Positions 31,480 to 40,685 are shown, numbered from the stretch's first letter. The stretch is DNA of 45,523 nucleotides from Oscillospiraceae bacterium (GCA_015063605.1 SVTV01000023.1:1-45523), one strand, 5' to 3'. Program-made: numbers and translations. Notes: a model not told the origin generated them from the letters alone.

Positions 31480-32904
31480 TCAAAGATTATAATATTTCTC
31501 AAACTCAACGGGATGAGGAACCGCAGCTATCTGACGGCACTCCTCACGCTTTGTCTTTATGAAGTTATTGATGAGAACCTCGGGGAAAACACCGCCTGCG
31601 GTAAGATAATCGTGATCTGCTTCCAAAGCATCAAGAGCGGATTCAAGAGATGTGGGAAGACCCTTGAGCTTCTTCTTTTCTTCCTCGGGAAGATTGTAGA
31701 GGTTTACATCATAGGGACCCCAGCCGTTTTCATGAGGATCTATTTCATTCTTTACACCATCAAGTCCAGCCATGAGGATCGCCGCATAGCAGAAATAGGG
31801 GTTGCATGTTGCATCGGGATTACGAAGCTCAAAGCGTCTTTCAGAGGGCTGCTTTGCATATGCGGGGATACGGATGACCGCACTGCGGTTGGATGTTGCA
31901 TAGCCTACGGTTACGGGAGCCTCAAAGCCCGGGATAAGGCGCTTGAAGGAATTTGTGCTGGGATTTGTGATAGCACAGAGAGAATGGATGTGCTTGAGAA
32001 GTCCGCCCATGAAATAGTGAGCCGTTTTGCTCAGATGTGCATATCCGTTGTCATCGGAGAATACGGGCTGTCCGTCCTTCATGAGAAGCATATGAACGTG
32101 CATACCGCTTCCCGCTTCACCGTAAACGGGCTTGGGCATAAGTGTGGCGCTCTTTCCGTACTTTGCCGCAGTATTCTTGATTATGTACTTTATCATCATT
32201 GTGGCGTCAGCCATTTCGGACATTTTTCCGAGCATGGGTTCTATTTCAAACTGACCCGATGCGGCAACCTCCGGATGATGGTACTTAACGTGTATTCCCG
32301 CATCCTCCATGTGCATGCACATTTCACTTCTGCATTCGTAAGAGGTATCAAAGGGCTTTGCAATATGATATGCCTTCTGCTTTGGCACAATGTGTCCCAA
32401 ACCTTCGCTGTAGCTGTTCCAATAAGACTGCTTGGCATCGACAAATGCGGAAACGGAGTTGGAATTGACATCCCAGCCCACCTGATCGAAAAGATAGAAT
32501 TCGAATTCGGGAAGTATGAGCATGGTATCTGCTATACCGCTGTCCTGCATATACTTTTCAGCCGCCGCAACGATATTTCTGGGATACTGAGCCAGAGGGC
32601 GGTTTTCGGGGTTATCAATTATCATGGCATTTCCGCTCATGGTAAGTGTGGGAACATCGCAGAAGGGGTCTATCATAGCGGTATCGGGATCGGGAATGAA
32701 TACCATATCGCTTTTTTCAACAACGGCGTAACCGTAATTGGAGGCATCAAAGCCTATACCGTCGCGTATTATATCTGCTGAGAAATTGCCTGCGGGAATG
32801 GTGACATGGCGGAACTGACCGTTTATATCCACCATTTTGAAGTCAACCATTTTAATATCCTGTTCTTTTATGAGCTCAATAATATCTTCAATCGTTCTTT
32901 TCAT
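31480..32904 (-). CDS. glnA: Glutamine synthetase, type I
   Basis: Makes glutamine from glutamate, ammonia and ATP, the main ammonia-assimilating step, in a dodecamer. The 474-residue protein has the beta-Grasp N-domain (IRDGIGFDASNYGYAVVEKS, containing the latch-like 'DGIGFD' seen in GS), 'ILPEFEFYLFDQVGWDVN' (metal Glu), 'GSGMHVHMLL' ATP/metal loop, and 'NSFKRLIPGFEAPVTVGYATSNRSAVIRIP' (glutamate-binding Arg; given here in pieces as SFKRLIPGFEAPV and YATSNRSAVIRIP). The adenylylation Tyr loop of enteric enzymes is not evident. It has a perfect promoter at 32947-32975 and its own terminator, so it is monocistronic. No GlnR-type site was recognised. Confidence 0.96.
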   Translation of the reverse strand: MKRTIEDIIELIKEQDIKMVDFKMVDINGQFRHVTIPAGNFSADIIRDGIGFDASNYGYAVVEKSDMVFIPDPDTAMIDPFCDVPTLTMSGNAMIIDNPENRPLAQYPRNIVAAAEKYMQDSGIADTMLILPEFEFYLFDQVGWDVNSNSVSAFVDAKQSYWNSYSEGLGHIVPKQKAYHIAKPFDTSYECRSEMCMHMEDAGIHVKYHHPEVAASGQFEIEPMLGKMSEMADATMMIKYIIKNTAAKYGKSATLMPKPVYGEAGSGMHVHMLLMKDGQPVFSDDNGYAHLSKTAHYFMGGLLKHIHSLCAITNPSTNSFKRLIPGFEAPVTVGYATSNRSAVIRIPAYAKQPSERRFELRNPDATCNPYFCYAAILMAGLDGVKNEIDPHENGWGPYDVNLYNLPEEEKKKLKGLPTSLESALDALEADHDYLTAGGVFPEVLINNFIKTKREECRQIAAVPHPVEFEKYYNL

Positions 32905-32946
32905 GAATGTTTACCGTACTTTCGCTTATTTATTTTAAACTTGATT

Positions 32947-32975
32947 ATTATATCACCTCACACGTAATTTGTCAA
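32947..32975 (-). promoter_or_regulatory. Consensus sigma-A promoter for glnA
   Basis: On the minus strand TTGACA (32975-32970) and TATAAT (32952-32947), both perfect, 17 bases apart, about 40 bases before the start codon. Confidence 0.85.
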
Positions 32976-33098
32976 CATAAAAATGCGAAGCTTTTATAAT
33001 TTATTTGTGTTTTTTCATCGTTTCGGTATTTAATCTGAGCGGAAACAGCAAATCAATTTTCAAGAGGCTTGAAAAGCACTGTTTTTTCTTTCATGTAC

Positions 33099-33132
33099 TT
33101 GAAAACATAGAAAAAATGTGATAGAATATCAC
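33099..33132 (+). promoter_or_regulatory. Promoter with overlapping inverted repeat for the deacetylase-like operon
   Basis: TTGAAA (33099-33104) and TAGAAT (33122-33127), 17-base spacing. GTGATA (33118-33123) and TATCAC (33127-33132) form an inverted repeat around the -10, which looks like an operator. The first gene's ATG at 33189 lacks a close RBS; GAAAGG lies about 40 bases upstream, beyond a TGACG/CGTCA stem. Confidence 0.65.
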
Positions 33133-33188
33133 AGTACAAAACAACGAAAGGATGACGGAACTTAATTTTTTTCGTCAATACCGCCTGC

Positions 33189-34115
33189 ATGAAAAAAGTT
33201 CAATTTTTCATTGATGATGTCATATGGGTAATGCGTGACCTTACAAGACAAAGCCCGGAATCTATGTTCGACAATCCCTTTCTCGGAGCCTTGAAAAAAG
33301 CTCATGAGGAATACGGTGTAAAAACACAGCTCAATCTATTTTACCGCACCTCCTTCTTTTACGGAGATGATGATTTCTCCTTGAAGGATATGACGGATGC
33401 TTACAAGAGTGAATGGGAAAGCGCCTCCGATTGGCTGAAGCTTGCATTCCATTCCAAGGAAGAATTTCCCGATTACCCTTATGTAAACGCTTCTTACGAG
33501 CTTGTCAAAAGCAATTACAAGCAGATAACGGACGAGATAAAAAGATTTGCGGGAGAAAAGTGCATTGCGACGGGTATAGTACCTCATTGGGCGCCCATAA
33601 GCTTTGACGGAGTGCGTGCATTAAAGGATTGCGGTGCAAGCGTCACCTACGCCACCTACGGAGATGCATTTGTTTCGGATGATACTTCCCATCTGCCCTA
33701 CGGTCATGATGTAAGATATACCATGAACAAAAAGCCCGAGACGATGTTTTTCAGACGTGCCGAACGTGAGGGCGGTGCAGAAAATGCCATCTGCTCGTAC
33801 AATCATATAACAACCGAGCAGTTTGACAGCATAAACGATAAATTGAAGCTCATAAAGGATGAAAAAACGGGAATGTATTTCAACAATGCATGTCACGCAA
33901 TACTCAATCTCTGCTCCGTTTCGGAGCTGCCGGATATACTTACGGAGCTTTCCGAAAACGAGTACATAAACATAGGAAATCACGAGCAGTATTTCTATCC
34001 CGAGTATTTCAATTATCAGCCCGATTATGCGGAAAAGATATATATAATGGGAAAGGTGCTTTCCGAAGCGGGATATGAATTTATCTTTATGGAGGACATG
34101 GTAAATTATCAATGA
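33189..34115 (+). CDS. Polysaccharide-deacetylase-like protein, paralogue 1
   Basis: A 308-residue cytoplasmic protein that looks like the NodB/polysaccharide deacetylase beta/alpha barrel, though it is divergent. Candidate metal and catalytic positions, conserved in all three paralogues, are Asp9-Asp10 in QFFIDDVIWVMRDLT, His88 in LAFHSKEEFPDYPY, Pro132-His133-Trp134 in GIVPHWAPIS, and His265 in NIGNHEQYFYPEY. These correspond in order to the TFDDG, HxxxH, RxPxG and late-His motifs, with changes. The canonical HxxxH is replaced by HSKEE or HAYAE. Substrate is not known. It is followed by a second copy with a four-base ATGA overlap, indicating translational coupling. Confidence 0.6.
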   Translation: MKKVQFFIDDVIWVMRDLTRQSPESMFDNPFLGALKKAHEEYGVKTQLNLFYRTSFFYGDDDFSLKDMTDAYKSEWESASDWLKLAFHSKEEFPDYPYVNASYELVKSNYKQITDEIKRFAGEKCIATGIVPHWAPISFDGVRALKDCGASVTYATYGDAFVSDDTSHLPYGHDVRYTMNKKPETMFFRRAEREGGAENAICSYNHITTEQFDSINDKLKLIKDEKTGMYFNNACHAILNLCSVSELPDILTELSENEYINIGNHEQYFYPEYFNYQPDYAEKIYIMGKVLSEAGYEFIFMEDMVNYQ

Positions 34116-35047
34116 AAAAGGTACAATTTTTTATAGATGACGTTATATGGCTGATGCGTGACCTGACAAGACAGCATCCCGAGTCTTTATTTGACCATCC
34201 ATTTTTGGCAATTCTGAAAAAAGCCCATGAGGAATACGATGTAAAGGTACAGCTCAATCTCTTTTATTCGACCTCTCCGAAATACGGAAACGACTCTTTC
34301 ACATTGCCCGAAATGACGGATGCATACAGATCGGAATGGGAAAGCGCCTCCGATTGGCTGAAGCTTGCCTTTCATGCATATGCGGAGTTCCCCGATTTTC
34401 CTTACGTGAATGCCGATTACGATACAGTCAGATCTCATTACAAAATGATAACCGATGAAATAAAGCGCTTTGCGGGAGAAAAAAGCCTTGCCTGCGGTAT
34501 AGTTCCCCATTGGGCGCCAATCAGCCGTGACGGCGTACGTGCCCTCAGGGACAGCGGAGCGGTCATAACATACGCTACCTACGGAGAAAAGCATCATGCG
34601 GCGGAGGATCTTTCCGATGTTCCGAAGCAGCACCTTGAGAGATTTCTTGAAAACCGCCGGCCCGAAACGATGCTTTTCACAAGAAGGTATGAAAACTTAA
34701 CTGTATACAATACCATATGCGCTTACAATCATATTACCGAAAAGCAATACAACGAGATATTTGACAACACGGGAACCGTTCTTGACAAGGAAACGGGAAT
34801 GCGCTTCAAGAATTCGGCACAGCTTGTGCTCAATTCCACAAAGCTTGACGATCTCCCCACGGAGCTTACAAAGCTTTGCGGCAGAGAGTTTATGATAATC
34901 GGAAACCATGAGCAGTATTTCCATTCGGACTACCATGCTTATCAGCCCGATTATGCAGAAAAGATATACACAATGGGAAGGATACTGAAGGATGCGGGAT
35001 ATGAGTACATATTCATGGAGGAGCTTGCATCCGAAGACGTTCTTTAA
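34112..35047 (+). CDS. Polysaccharide-deacetylase-like protein, paralogue 2
   Basis: A 311-residue paralogue of the preceding protein, with QFFIDDVIWLMRDLT, LAFHAYAEFPDFPYV, GIVPHWAPISRDG and NHEQYFHSDYHAYQPDYAEK conserved. It differs in the loop after the second strand (SPKYGNDSFTLPEM instead of FFYGDDDFSLKDM) and in a longer insertion around residues 165-190, so it may have a different specificity. Its ATG overlaps the TGA of paralogue 1, and GGAGG sits about 16 bases upstream, inside gene 1. The gap to paralogue 3 is 25 bases. Confidence 0.6.
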   Translation: MKKVQFFIDDVIWLMRDLTRQHPESLFDHPFLAILKKAHEEYDVKVQLNLFYSTSPKYGNDSFTLPEMTDAYRSEWESASDWLKLAFHAYAEFPDFPYVNADYDTVRSHYKMITDEIKRFAGEKSLACGIVPHWAPISRDGVRALRDSGAVITYATYGEKHHAAEDLSDVPKQHLERFLENRRPETMLFTRRYENLTVYNTICAYNHITEKQYNEIFDNTGTVLDKETGMRFKNSAQLVLNSTKLDDLPTELTKLCGREFMIIGNHEQYFHSDYHAYQPDYAEKIYTMGRILKDAGYEYIFMEELASEDVL

Positions 35048-35072
35048 TAAAAATACTATTTCGAGGTCAACA

Positions 35073-35993
35073 ATGAAACAGGTACAATTTTTTATCGATG
35101 ATGTTATATGGGTAATGCGGGATCTTACACGCGAGCGTCCCGCTTCCCTCTTTGACAATGAATTCATGAAGGGCTTGAAGGAATCTCATGACAGATACGG
35201 AATGAGAGTTCAGCTCAATCTTTTCTACAGAACATCCTTCTTTTACGGTGATGATGACTTTTCACTAAAGGAAATGACGGATGCATATAAGTCTGAATTT
35301 GAAAATGCCTCCGATTGGCTTAAGCTCGGCTTTCATTCAAAGGAGGAATTTCCCGATTATCCTTATGTAAACGCTTCTTACGAGCTTGTCAAAAGCAATT
35401 TTGAGCATATAGCGGGAGAAATAAAGAGATTTGCAGGAGAAAAAAGCATTGCTCTCGGAGTTGTTCCCCATTGGGAAGCCATGAGCATGGAGGGCGTGAA
35501 GGCGCTTGTTGATTCCGGCATAAAGATAATGTTCACCACATTCGGGGATAAGATCGATCCCGAGGGCAAGGCGGACACTCTTCCCTACGGTCACGGAACA
35601 CGTCTTATCCTCAACAAAAAGCCGGAAACCGCACTTTTCCACAGGATCACTCTCGATACCGCCATAAGCAACGGTATCTGCTCACACAATCATCTTACCT
35701 GCGAGCAATATGATGCGATCAACTCTAACGATAAGACCATAACCGATGAAAAGACGGGTATGAAATTCAAGTGCTGCCATGATTTCACACTGAATCTTTG
35801 CGACATGAAAACTCTTCTTGAGACACTTGACAGGCTTATCAGCAAGGATTACATAAACATTGCAAACCACGAGCAGTATTTCTATCCCGACTACTTCAAT
35901 TATCAGCCCGACTATTTCGAAAGACTGCACAAGATGTGCGAGATACTCAAAAATGCCGGATATAGATTTATATTTATGGAAGAGCTGGCATGA
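35073..35993 (+). CDS. Polysaccharide-deacetylase-like protein, paralogue 3
   Basis: A 306-residue third copy, closest by eye to paralogue 1 (it shares LNLFYRTSFFYGDDDFSL and FHSKEEFPDYPYVNASYELV). The IDD, FHSKEEF, VPHWEAMS and NHEQYF signatures are all present. I start at ATG 35073, which has GAGGT upstream; the frame is open further back into paralogue 2 but without an RBS. Its stop overlaps the start of the MFS transporter gene (ATGATGG), so transporter and hydrolase-like proteins are co-translated. Confidence 0.6.
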   Translation: MKQVQFFIDDVIWVMRDLTRERPASLFDNEFMKGLKESHDRYGMRVQLNLFYRTSFFYGDDDFSLKEMTDAYKSEFENASDWLKLGFHSKEEFPDYPYVNASYELVKSNFEHIAGEIKRFAGEKSIALGVVPHWEAMSMEGVKALVDSGIKIMFTTFGDKIDPEGKADTLPYGHGTRLILNKKPETALFHRITLDTAISNGICSHNHLTCEQYDAINSNDKTITDEKTGMKFKCCHDFTLNLCDMKTLLETLDRLISKDYINIANHEQYFYPDYFNYQPDYFERLHKMCEILKNAGYRFIFMEELA

Positions 35994-37243
35994 TGGAAAA
36001 CGATATCGAAATATCACAAAAGCGGATCTCTGCATCAAGAGCCATATTCATTGCCTGCTGGCTTTCCTATGCCGCAATAAGCATGGGAAAAAGCGTATAT
36101 TCGGCTTCAATGGCTTCCATGATCGCAGAGGGTATGTTTACAAAATCATATTCGGGTATTATCAATTCGGGGTTTTATCTTCTTTACGGCGGAGCGCAGC
36201 TTTTGGGCGGAAAGCTTATAGACAAGATATCACCGATCATATGGATAAACATCTCTATGGTGGGTACTGCTCTTTCCATGCTGGGAATGGCATTTGCCGA
36301 CGGTTTCATCCCGATGCTGGTTATCTGGAGTCTTGACGGACTGCTTCAGTTTGCCATATGGCCCGCCATCGTACGTGTTATAGCAGAATACGTTATCCCC
36401 TCTCAAAGAAAGAAGGCAATGACGCTTATCTCCTTCTCTTATTGTGCGGGAATGCTGTCAAGCTATCTTTGCGGATCTGTGGTGCTGAGCTTTGCTCATT
36501 GGAGAGTATTCTTCATCGTTGCGGCAGTTATTCTCGGCGGATTCTCCGTATATTGGGTATTGGCTTCAAGGGCATCATTGAAATATCTTTCAAAAAACGA
36601 CATTGAGGAAAAGGAAGTGTCGGCAGAAGCAGCCTCTCACGGACCGAAAAAGAGCGTTATCATTTCAAGCGGTCTTTTCCTCCTCTTTATCCCGTCATTT
36701 ATCAGAACTTGTCTTGATCTCGGGCTCAAGTCATGGGTACCTACCATGATAATGGAGAGCTACGATGTGTCTGCAAGCTTTGCCAATGCTCTCACTACGG
36801 TGCTTGTGCTGATAAATCTTTCGGGAGTATTCTTCTGCACATGGCTTTATCCCAAGATCGTAAAAAATGCGGCTGTGGGCTTCGGTATATGCTTTGCGGC
36901 GGCTCTGCCAATGACGGTCTTACTTCTCTTTACGGGAAAAATTCCCGTTATTGCAGTGGTGCTTCTCCTTTCGGGACTCACTACCATGATGTATGCGGGA
37001 CATCAGTTCAACAATGTAATAATTCCGATGTTCTTTGCAAAATATCACAAGGAAGGAAGCATTGCAGGCATACTCAATGCAATAGCTTCGTTCGGCGCTG
37101 TTGCCGCCACATTCGGATTCGGTTATCTTGCCGATAATTTCGGATGGACGGGTACCATTATATCATGGATAGCAATTACGGCAACGGCACTTATATTCTG
37201 CCTTATGGCTTCACCCGCCTTCGGACGGTTCACAAAAGAATGA
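35990..37243 (+). CDS. MFS transporter
   Basis: A 417-residue 12-helix major-facilitator permease. The first helix starts around residue 16 (AIFIACWLSYAAISMG), and the loop between helices 2 and 3 reads 'YGGAQLLGGKLIDKISP', matching the MFS A-motif position in weakened form. Helices continue through FLMASPAFG at the end; a hydrophilic loop of about 25 residues in the middle (EEKEVSAEAASHGPKKS) separates the two six-helix halves. It resembles the OFA/glycerol-phosphate-like subgroup. It overlaps the end of deacetylase-like paralogue 3 by 4 bases and is 33 bases before the PHP gene. It probably imports the substrate of those enzymes; the substrate is unknown. Confidence 0.88.
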   Translation: MMENDIEISQKRISASRAIFIACWLSYAAISMGKSVYSASMASMIAEGMFTKSYSGIINSGFYLLYGGAQLLGGKLIDKISPIIWINISMVGTALSMLGMAFADGFIPMLVIWSLDGLLQFAIWPAIVRVIAEYVIPSQRKKAMTLISFSYCAGMLSSYLCGSVVLSFAHWRVFFIVAAVILGGFSVYWVLASRASLKYLSKNDIEEKEVSAEAASHGPKKSVIISSGLFLLFIPSFIRTCLDLGLKSWVPTMIMESYDVSASFANALTTVLVLINLSGVFFCTWLYPKIVKNAAVGFGICFAAALPMTVLLLFTGKIPVIAVVLLLSGLTTMMYAGHQFNNVIIPMFFAKYHKEGSIAGILNAIASFGAVAATFGFGYLADNFGWTGTIISWIAITATALIFCLMASPAFGRFTKE

Positions 37244-37276
37244 TCTTTTATTTTTTATATGTGAAAGGATAGTATT

Positions 37277-38635
37277 ATGAAACAGATTCTTTACAATTAC
37301 GATATCTTTCCTAAAGTGTTTTTGGGAAACAGAGAAAAGACAATAACCATTCAGCCCTTGGGCGATCATGCGTCCTTCAAGGCATGCCATGAATACACGA
37401 TCAAAGTTTTCAAGGTGGATCAATCCAACCCTGCTGTTTATCCGGAAAGAAGCGGACGCACGACTCTTACCGCAGCTCCCGAAGCTGACGGAAATTTGCG
37501 CTTCACTGCGTTTTTTGAGGGTGAAGGAGAGCATTTTGTAAATGTTTACGACGAGCCCGAGGGAAAGCCCCGTTTCACGCTTTCCCTTTACAGTCTGAAT
37601 GAAGATATGGCGGGAAGGATCCCTTACAGAGGAGATCTTCATATGCACACCTGCCGTTCCGACGGAAAAGAAGCCCCCTCTGCGGTATGCGCAAATTACA
37701 GAGGCCACGGCTATGACTTTTTTGCAATAACGGATCACCGCCGTTTTTATCCCTCTCTCGAAGCGATAGAGATGTATAAGGATATTACGGATTTCAATAT
37801 TGTTCCCGGAGAAGAGGTACATCTGCCTCTGAACAATGTACATTACGTTAACTTCGGTTCAACCTTCAGCATAAATGCACTTGTAACGCCGAATTGTAAT
37901 CAGGAAAAGGCGGGAGACGATCTCAGCTTCCGTTCAACAAACGGCAATGCGCCCGATACCATGACGGAAGAAGAGTTTATCGCCATGATAGAAAAGAGAT
38001 CGGAAAAGGTCAACCGTGAGCATAAGTCCGAAAGACTCAGCTACGCCGTTCTCGAATGGACATATGAGCAGGTTCAAAAGGGCGGCGGATTGGGTATATT
38101 CCCTCATCCCTATTGGCTCTGCCAGATGATGCAGCTTCCCGAGGATTATACGGAATTTATTTACAAGAATGCTCCCTTTGATGCTTTCGAGGTATTGGGC
38201 GGAGAGAATTATTATCCTCACAACGGATTCCAAACGGGTCTTTATTATGAAATGAAGGCAAGAGGCATAGATCATCCCGTTGTCGGAAGTACAGACAGCC
38301 ACGGATCCACGGAGCATAACAGAAACGCTCTTATCTGCTCCACTATCGTATTCGCTCATACAAACAAGACAGAAGAGCTTATAAGTGCAATAAAGAGCAA
38401 GTATTCCATTGCCGTTGACACGATAAGCACGGAATACCGCCTTGTCGGCGATTTCAGGCTTATGAAGTATGCAAGCTTCCTTTTGGAAAACTACTTCCCT
38501 CTTCATGATATGGCTTGTAAGGCGGAAGGATATTACATGAACAGATTCGTTGCGGGTGACAAGCGTGCCGAAGCGGTATTGAAGGAAATGAAGGGACAGA
38601 TACCCGAAATGCAGAAGAAGTATTTCGAGGTGTGA
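37277..38635 (+). CDS. PHP-domain metal-dependent hydrolase with N-terminal extension
   Basis: A 452-residue protein. Residues 1-110 are a beta-rich domain of unknown type, and residues about 115-420 are a PHP (polymerase and histidinol phosphatase) barrel: YRGDLHMHTCRSDGK (HxH motif), 'FFAITDHRRFYPSLEAI', 'NIVPGEEVHLPLNN' (bridging Glu), 'LGIFPHPYWLC' (His) and 'VVGSTDSHGSTEHNR' (Asp-Ser-His), so a trinuclear metal site is possible. CehA/McbA-like carbaryl esterases and phosphoesterases share this domain. AAAGGA lies 10 bases before the ATG. It ends the apparent operon that starts at 33189. A bidirectional terminator follows. Confidence 0.85.
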   Translation: MKQILYNYDIFPKVFLGNREKTITIQPLGDHASFKACHEYTIKVFKVDQSNPAVYPERSGRTTLTAAPEADGNLRFTAFFEGEGEHFVNVYDEPEGKPRFTLSLYSLNEDMAGRIPYRGDLHMHTCRSDGKEAPSAVCANYRGHGYDFFAITDHRRFYPSLEAIEMYKDITDFNIVPGEEVHLPLNNVHYVNFGSTFSINALVTPNCNQEKAGDDLSFRSTNGNAPDTMTEEEFIAMIEKRSEKVNREHKSERLSYAVLEWTYEQVQKGGGLGIFPHPYWLCQMMQLPEDYTEFIYKNAPFDAFEVLGGENYYPHNGFQTGLYYEMKARGIDHPVVGSTDSHGSTEHNRNALICSTIVFAHTNKTEELISAIKSKYSIAVDTISTEYRLVGDFRLMKYASFLLENYFPLHDMACKAEGYYMNRFVAGDKRAEAVLKEMKGQIPEMQKKYFEV

Positions 38636-38654
38636 GACTGTAAAAAAAGTAAAA

Positions 38655-38706
38655 ATTCAGAACCGAGCAGATATGTATCTTCTTATCGGTTCTGAATTCT
38701 TTTTTA
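38655..38706. terminator. Bidirectional terminator between convergent genes
   Basis: ATTCAGAACCGA (38655-38666) and TCGGTTCTGAAT (38686-38697) form a perfect 12-pair stem with a 19-base loop, followed by TCTTTTTTA on the plus strand and preceded by AAAAA (TTTTT on the minus strand). Confidence 0.9.
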
Positions 38707-38750
38707 TAAAATATCGTATATTAACCCAAATCCTTTCGTTGTGAAAGGTA

Positions 38751-40685
38751 TCAATCGAGATTGAATATATTCCCTTCCAATGCTCCTCTTGCCGCAAGTA
38801 TATACTTACTTGTATCAAGAGGATCCACGCTTCTTCTCTTTGCGGTGCATCCCAATTCAAGAGGACATTCCTTATATCCGCGGAGCTTTATACTCATTGC
38901 ACCTCTGCCGCTTGTAAAAGCGGCAAGAGTGATCGAATAATCCATGCTTGACTGCACGGGAATAAGCGTATCGAGTATTACTCTGTCGCCATCATAAACC
39001 GTATCAAGGACTTCTCCCCTCATTGCCGCTACATCGCTCATTACTCTGCCCATGAATTCCGAGGGCAGTATAAACCTTGCATCCAAAATGGGTTCAAGAA
39101 GCGTGCTTCCTCCGCGGCGCAAGCCGTCCTGTATACCCATCGGTGTTGCGACGATAAAATCGAGAGGATGAGTATGCACAAGATGATGCTCACCGTCTAC
39201 AAGTCTTATGTTGACATCGGTGACCTGCCATCCGAGTCTTCCCTGATTCAATGCTATGGGGATAGCCTGCTCCACCTGATGCTGATAGCAAGCCATTATC
39301 TTACTCAAGGGAACTGTCGATGAGAATGTGACTCCGCTTCCCCTTTCAGCAGGCTCGATTTCAAATTTAAGTATAGCCCAGCATGGCTTCGGCATAGTGT
39401 ATGCCACGTATCCTATGCACGGTGAAGAGACTGTTTCCTTGTAAATGATGGCAGGCTTATCAAAGGTGACGATAAGATCGAAGCGTGTACGCAGTATCTC
39501 TTCGATTATCTCAAGCTGTATCGTACCCATAACGCTTAAATGAAGCTCATTTAAAAGACGGATATATTGGACTCCCAGAAGAGGATCTTCTCCCGACAGT
39601 ATTCCGCAAGCCCGCCTAAGCTCCTGCATCTTATCCGGGTCTGCGGGAATGACACGGGCGGTAATAAGGGGAGTTCGTAATTTTCCCGACTCGATATTTC
39701 TTTTAAGGCTCTTTTCATCGCCGAGGATCTGACCGATCCGAATATCGCCGAGACCGTAAACGATACATATATCACCTGCCGACATTCTTCCCACGGGAGT
39801 AAGGTCGGCATCATATATCTGTGTTATCTTATATTGTTGTGTTTTCTCTTCTCCCGATATGGGATCCTCACCATGCGTAACGGTAATGACATCACGGTTT
39901 TCCAAAGCTCCGCCGTAAAGCCGTACCCATACGCCTCTGCCGAGATTCTTATCCTGCTGTGCGGCAAAGACTACACCGCAGGTCTTCTCGACAAGATCCG
40001 GCTCGGGAAGATAATCAACCACGGTATCAAGCAATTCCTCGATACCGATGTTTTTTAAAGCAGAGCCGCAAAGCACAGGATATGCACGATCCGTTCCTTC
40101 AAGCTCCTTCAGATTCTGAAGCAGAAAGCTTTTCGTGAAGCTCTCGCCTTCAAGGTAACGTTCCAGAAGGTCGTCTCTGCTTTCGCAGATCATCTCGCAT
40201 AAGGAATCGGTATCGGAAAGCATCACAGCTCTCGGAGTCAGAAAGCGTTTTATCTGTTCTGTAACCTTATATATATCGGCATTCTCTCTGTCGGTCTTGT
40301 TAATAAAAAACACTACGGGGATATCCTGCTTTACCATGGCATCAAAGAGCACCTCTGTCTGAGGCTGTACGCCCTCTGCGGCACATACGACAAGGACAGC
40401 GCCGTCCAACGCCCACATGGATCTTTCCACCTCAGCCGAAAAATCCACGTGCCCGGGTGTATCTATAAGATTGATCTGTACATCACGGTAATTAAAGGAT
40501 ACGCAAGTAGCTTTGACGGAGATACCCCGTCTGCGTTCCACGGGAAGGTTATCTGTATGTGCTGTTCCCGAATCTACACTTCCCGTAATGCGTATTGCAC
40601 CGGCATGGGACAGTATCTGTTCTGACAAGGTGGTCTTTCCCGCATCAACATGAGCGAAAATACCGATATTTCTGATCCTGCGCAT
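38751..40685 (-). CDS. TetM/EF-G-like translational GTPase (ribosomal-protection-type, second paralogue)
   Basis: A 644-residue cytoplasmic GTPase of the ribosomal-protection family, standard in length and without the extra NYN domain of the gene at 17756. Motifs: G1 FAHVDAGKTTL (residues 10-20), 'PVERRRGISV' (G2), 'LIDTPGHVDFSAE' (G3), 'FINKTDRENAD' (G4), 'CGSALKNIG' (G5), then domains II-V. In domain IV the loop corresponding to TetM YYSPVST reads HHLVHTH at the same length (GEHHLVHTHPLDF), so tetracycline dislodging cannot be assumed. Its close relative in the window shares His-x-x-His-Thr there. AAGGAGAT precedes the ATG, and a hairpin lies just upstream. It follows a propeller-like gene on the same strand after 57 bases. 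Confidence 0.9.
   Translation of the reverse strand: MRRIRNIGIFAHVDAGKTTLSEQILSHAGAIRITGSVDSGTAHTDNLPVERRRGISVKATCVSFNYRDVQINLIDTPGHVDFSAEVERSMWALDGAVLVVCAAEGVQPQTEVLFDAMVKQDIPVVFFINKTDRENADIYKVTEQIKRFLTPRAVMLSDTDSLCEMICESRDDLLERYLEGESFTKSFLLQNLKELEGTDRAYPVLCGSALKNIGIEELLDTVVDYLPEPDLVEKTCGVVFAAQQDKNLGRGVWVRLYGGALENRDVITVTHGEDPISGEEKTQQYKITQIYDADLTPVGRMSAGDICIVYGLGDIRIGQILGDEKSLKRNIESGKLRTPLITARVIPADPDKMQELRRACGILSGEDPLLGVQYIRLLNELHLSVMGTIQLEIIEEILRTRFDLIVTFDKPAIIYKETVSSPCIGYVAYTMPKPCWAILKFEIEPAERGSGVTFSSTVPLSKIMACYQHQVEQAIPIALNQGRLGWQVTDVNIRLVDGEHHLVHTHPLDFIVATPMGIQDGLRRGGSTLLEPILDARFILPSEFMGRVMSDVAAMRGEVLDTVYDGDRVILDTLIPVQSSMDYSITLAAFTSGRGAMSIKLRGYKECPLELGCTAKRRSVDPLDTSKYILAARGALEGNIFNLD

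Noticed and set aside
31513..32781. Long open frame opposite glnA
   Set aside because: It is the reverse-frame shadow of glnA, with no RBS or family resemblance.
34992..35072. N-terminal extension of deacetylase-like paralogue 3
   Set aside because: It overlaps paralogue 2 and does not match the shared N-terminus MKxVQFFIDD.
38751..40685. Calling this a tet(M)/tet(W) tetracycline resistance gene
   Set aside because: The drug-site loop YYSPVS is replaced by HHLVHTH and overall similarity looks distant; only family membership is supported.
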